DNA from: JBAUHN01 sp049680295
GTDB taxonomy: Bacteria; Pseudomonadota; Alphaproteobacteria; Rhodobacterales; Rhodobacteraceae
Direction of reading: 5' to 3'
Assembly (NCBI GenBank): GCA_049680295.1
Contig: JBAUHN010000114.1
Span: forward strand, 1 to 6,702
DNA length: 6,702 nt
Shown piece by piece: positions 6,581-6,702 of this stretch. Positions within the stretch are counted from its first letter, which is position 1; each line of letters opens with the position of its first letter. A model generated the notes under the pieces. It was not told where the DNA came from, made no database searches, and worked only from the letters and a program-made list of their open reading frames with translations. Both the position numbers and the translations under genes were made by a program.

Positions 6581-6702
6581 ATGGCTAAGGCAAAGTTTGA
6601 ACGCAATAAACCGCACGTTAACATTGGCACGATTGGTCACGTTGACCACGGCAAGACGACGTTGACGGCGGCGATCACCAAGTATTTCGGCGACTTTCAG
6701 GC
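6581..6702 (+). CDS. tuf: Translation elongation factor Tu, 3'-truncated by window edge
   Basis: The first 40 codons of EF-Tu, the GTPase that brings aminoacyl-tRNA to the ribosomal A site. The N-terminus MAKAKFERNKPHVNIGTIGH is the classical EF-Tu start, and the P-loop GHVDHGKT (residues 19-26, Walker A GxxxxGK[ST]) followed by TLTAAIT is complete. The G2-G5 motifs and the other two domains lie beyond the window. The gene is not preceded by fusA, as it would be in the str operon. Alphaproteobacteria often carry two near-identical tuf genes, so this is probably the non-str copy, commonly found near secE/nusG; that region would be to the right and is not visible. Confidence 0.97.
   Translation, partial: MAKAKFERNKPHVNIGTIGHVDHGKTTLTAAITKYFGDFQ

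Overview
The window looks like an ordinary chromosomal segment from an alphaproteobacterium, most likely a Rhodobacteraceae/Roseobacter-group member. The evidence is protein character (an alphaproteobacterial-type ParC tail, a YjgN/DUF898 protein followed by a membrane-anchored M48 peptidase, an EF-Tu start typical of the group) and moderately GC-rich coding. Genus cannot be fixed by eye.

Layout. Bases 2-1852 are the 3' four-fifths or so of parC (topoisomerase IV subunit A), cut by the left edge. After 27 bp comes a YjgN/DUF898 polytopic membrane protein (1880-3079, TTG start), whose stop overlaps by one base the start of an M48 metallopeptidase (3079-4206). These three run on the + strand and probably form one transcription unit. 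A soluble-type cytochrome P450 lies convergently on the - strand (4217-5593). The stop codons of the peptidase and the P450 are 10 bp apart and sit in opposite arms of one perfect 7-bp stem (4203-4220). A 137-bp divergent intergenic region (5594-5730) separates the P450 from a + strand lipoprotein of unknown function (5731-6378, possibly starting at 5746). After a 202-bp spacer with no recognisable gene, the first 40 codons of tuf (EF-Tu) begin at 6581 and run off the right edge.

How the genes relate. parC and tuf are housekeeping genes. The DUF898-M48 pair is the tightest functional hint: one-base overlap, both membrane proteins, the peptidase domain predicted on the periplasmic side. A joint envelope role is reasonable but unproven. 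The P450 has no ferredoxin or ferredoxin reductase beside it, so its redox partner must be encoded elsewhere. No mobile element, CRISPR array, tRNA, rRNA or defence system was seen, and there is no gene-free stretch above 300 bp. I found no convincing undescribed system; the items worth following are the shared stop-codon palindrome, the repeat architecture of the DUF898 protein, the coupled membrane-protease pair, and the uncharacterised lipoprotein.
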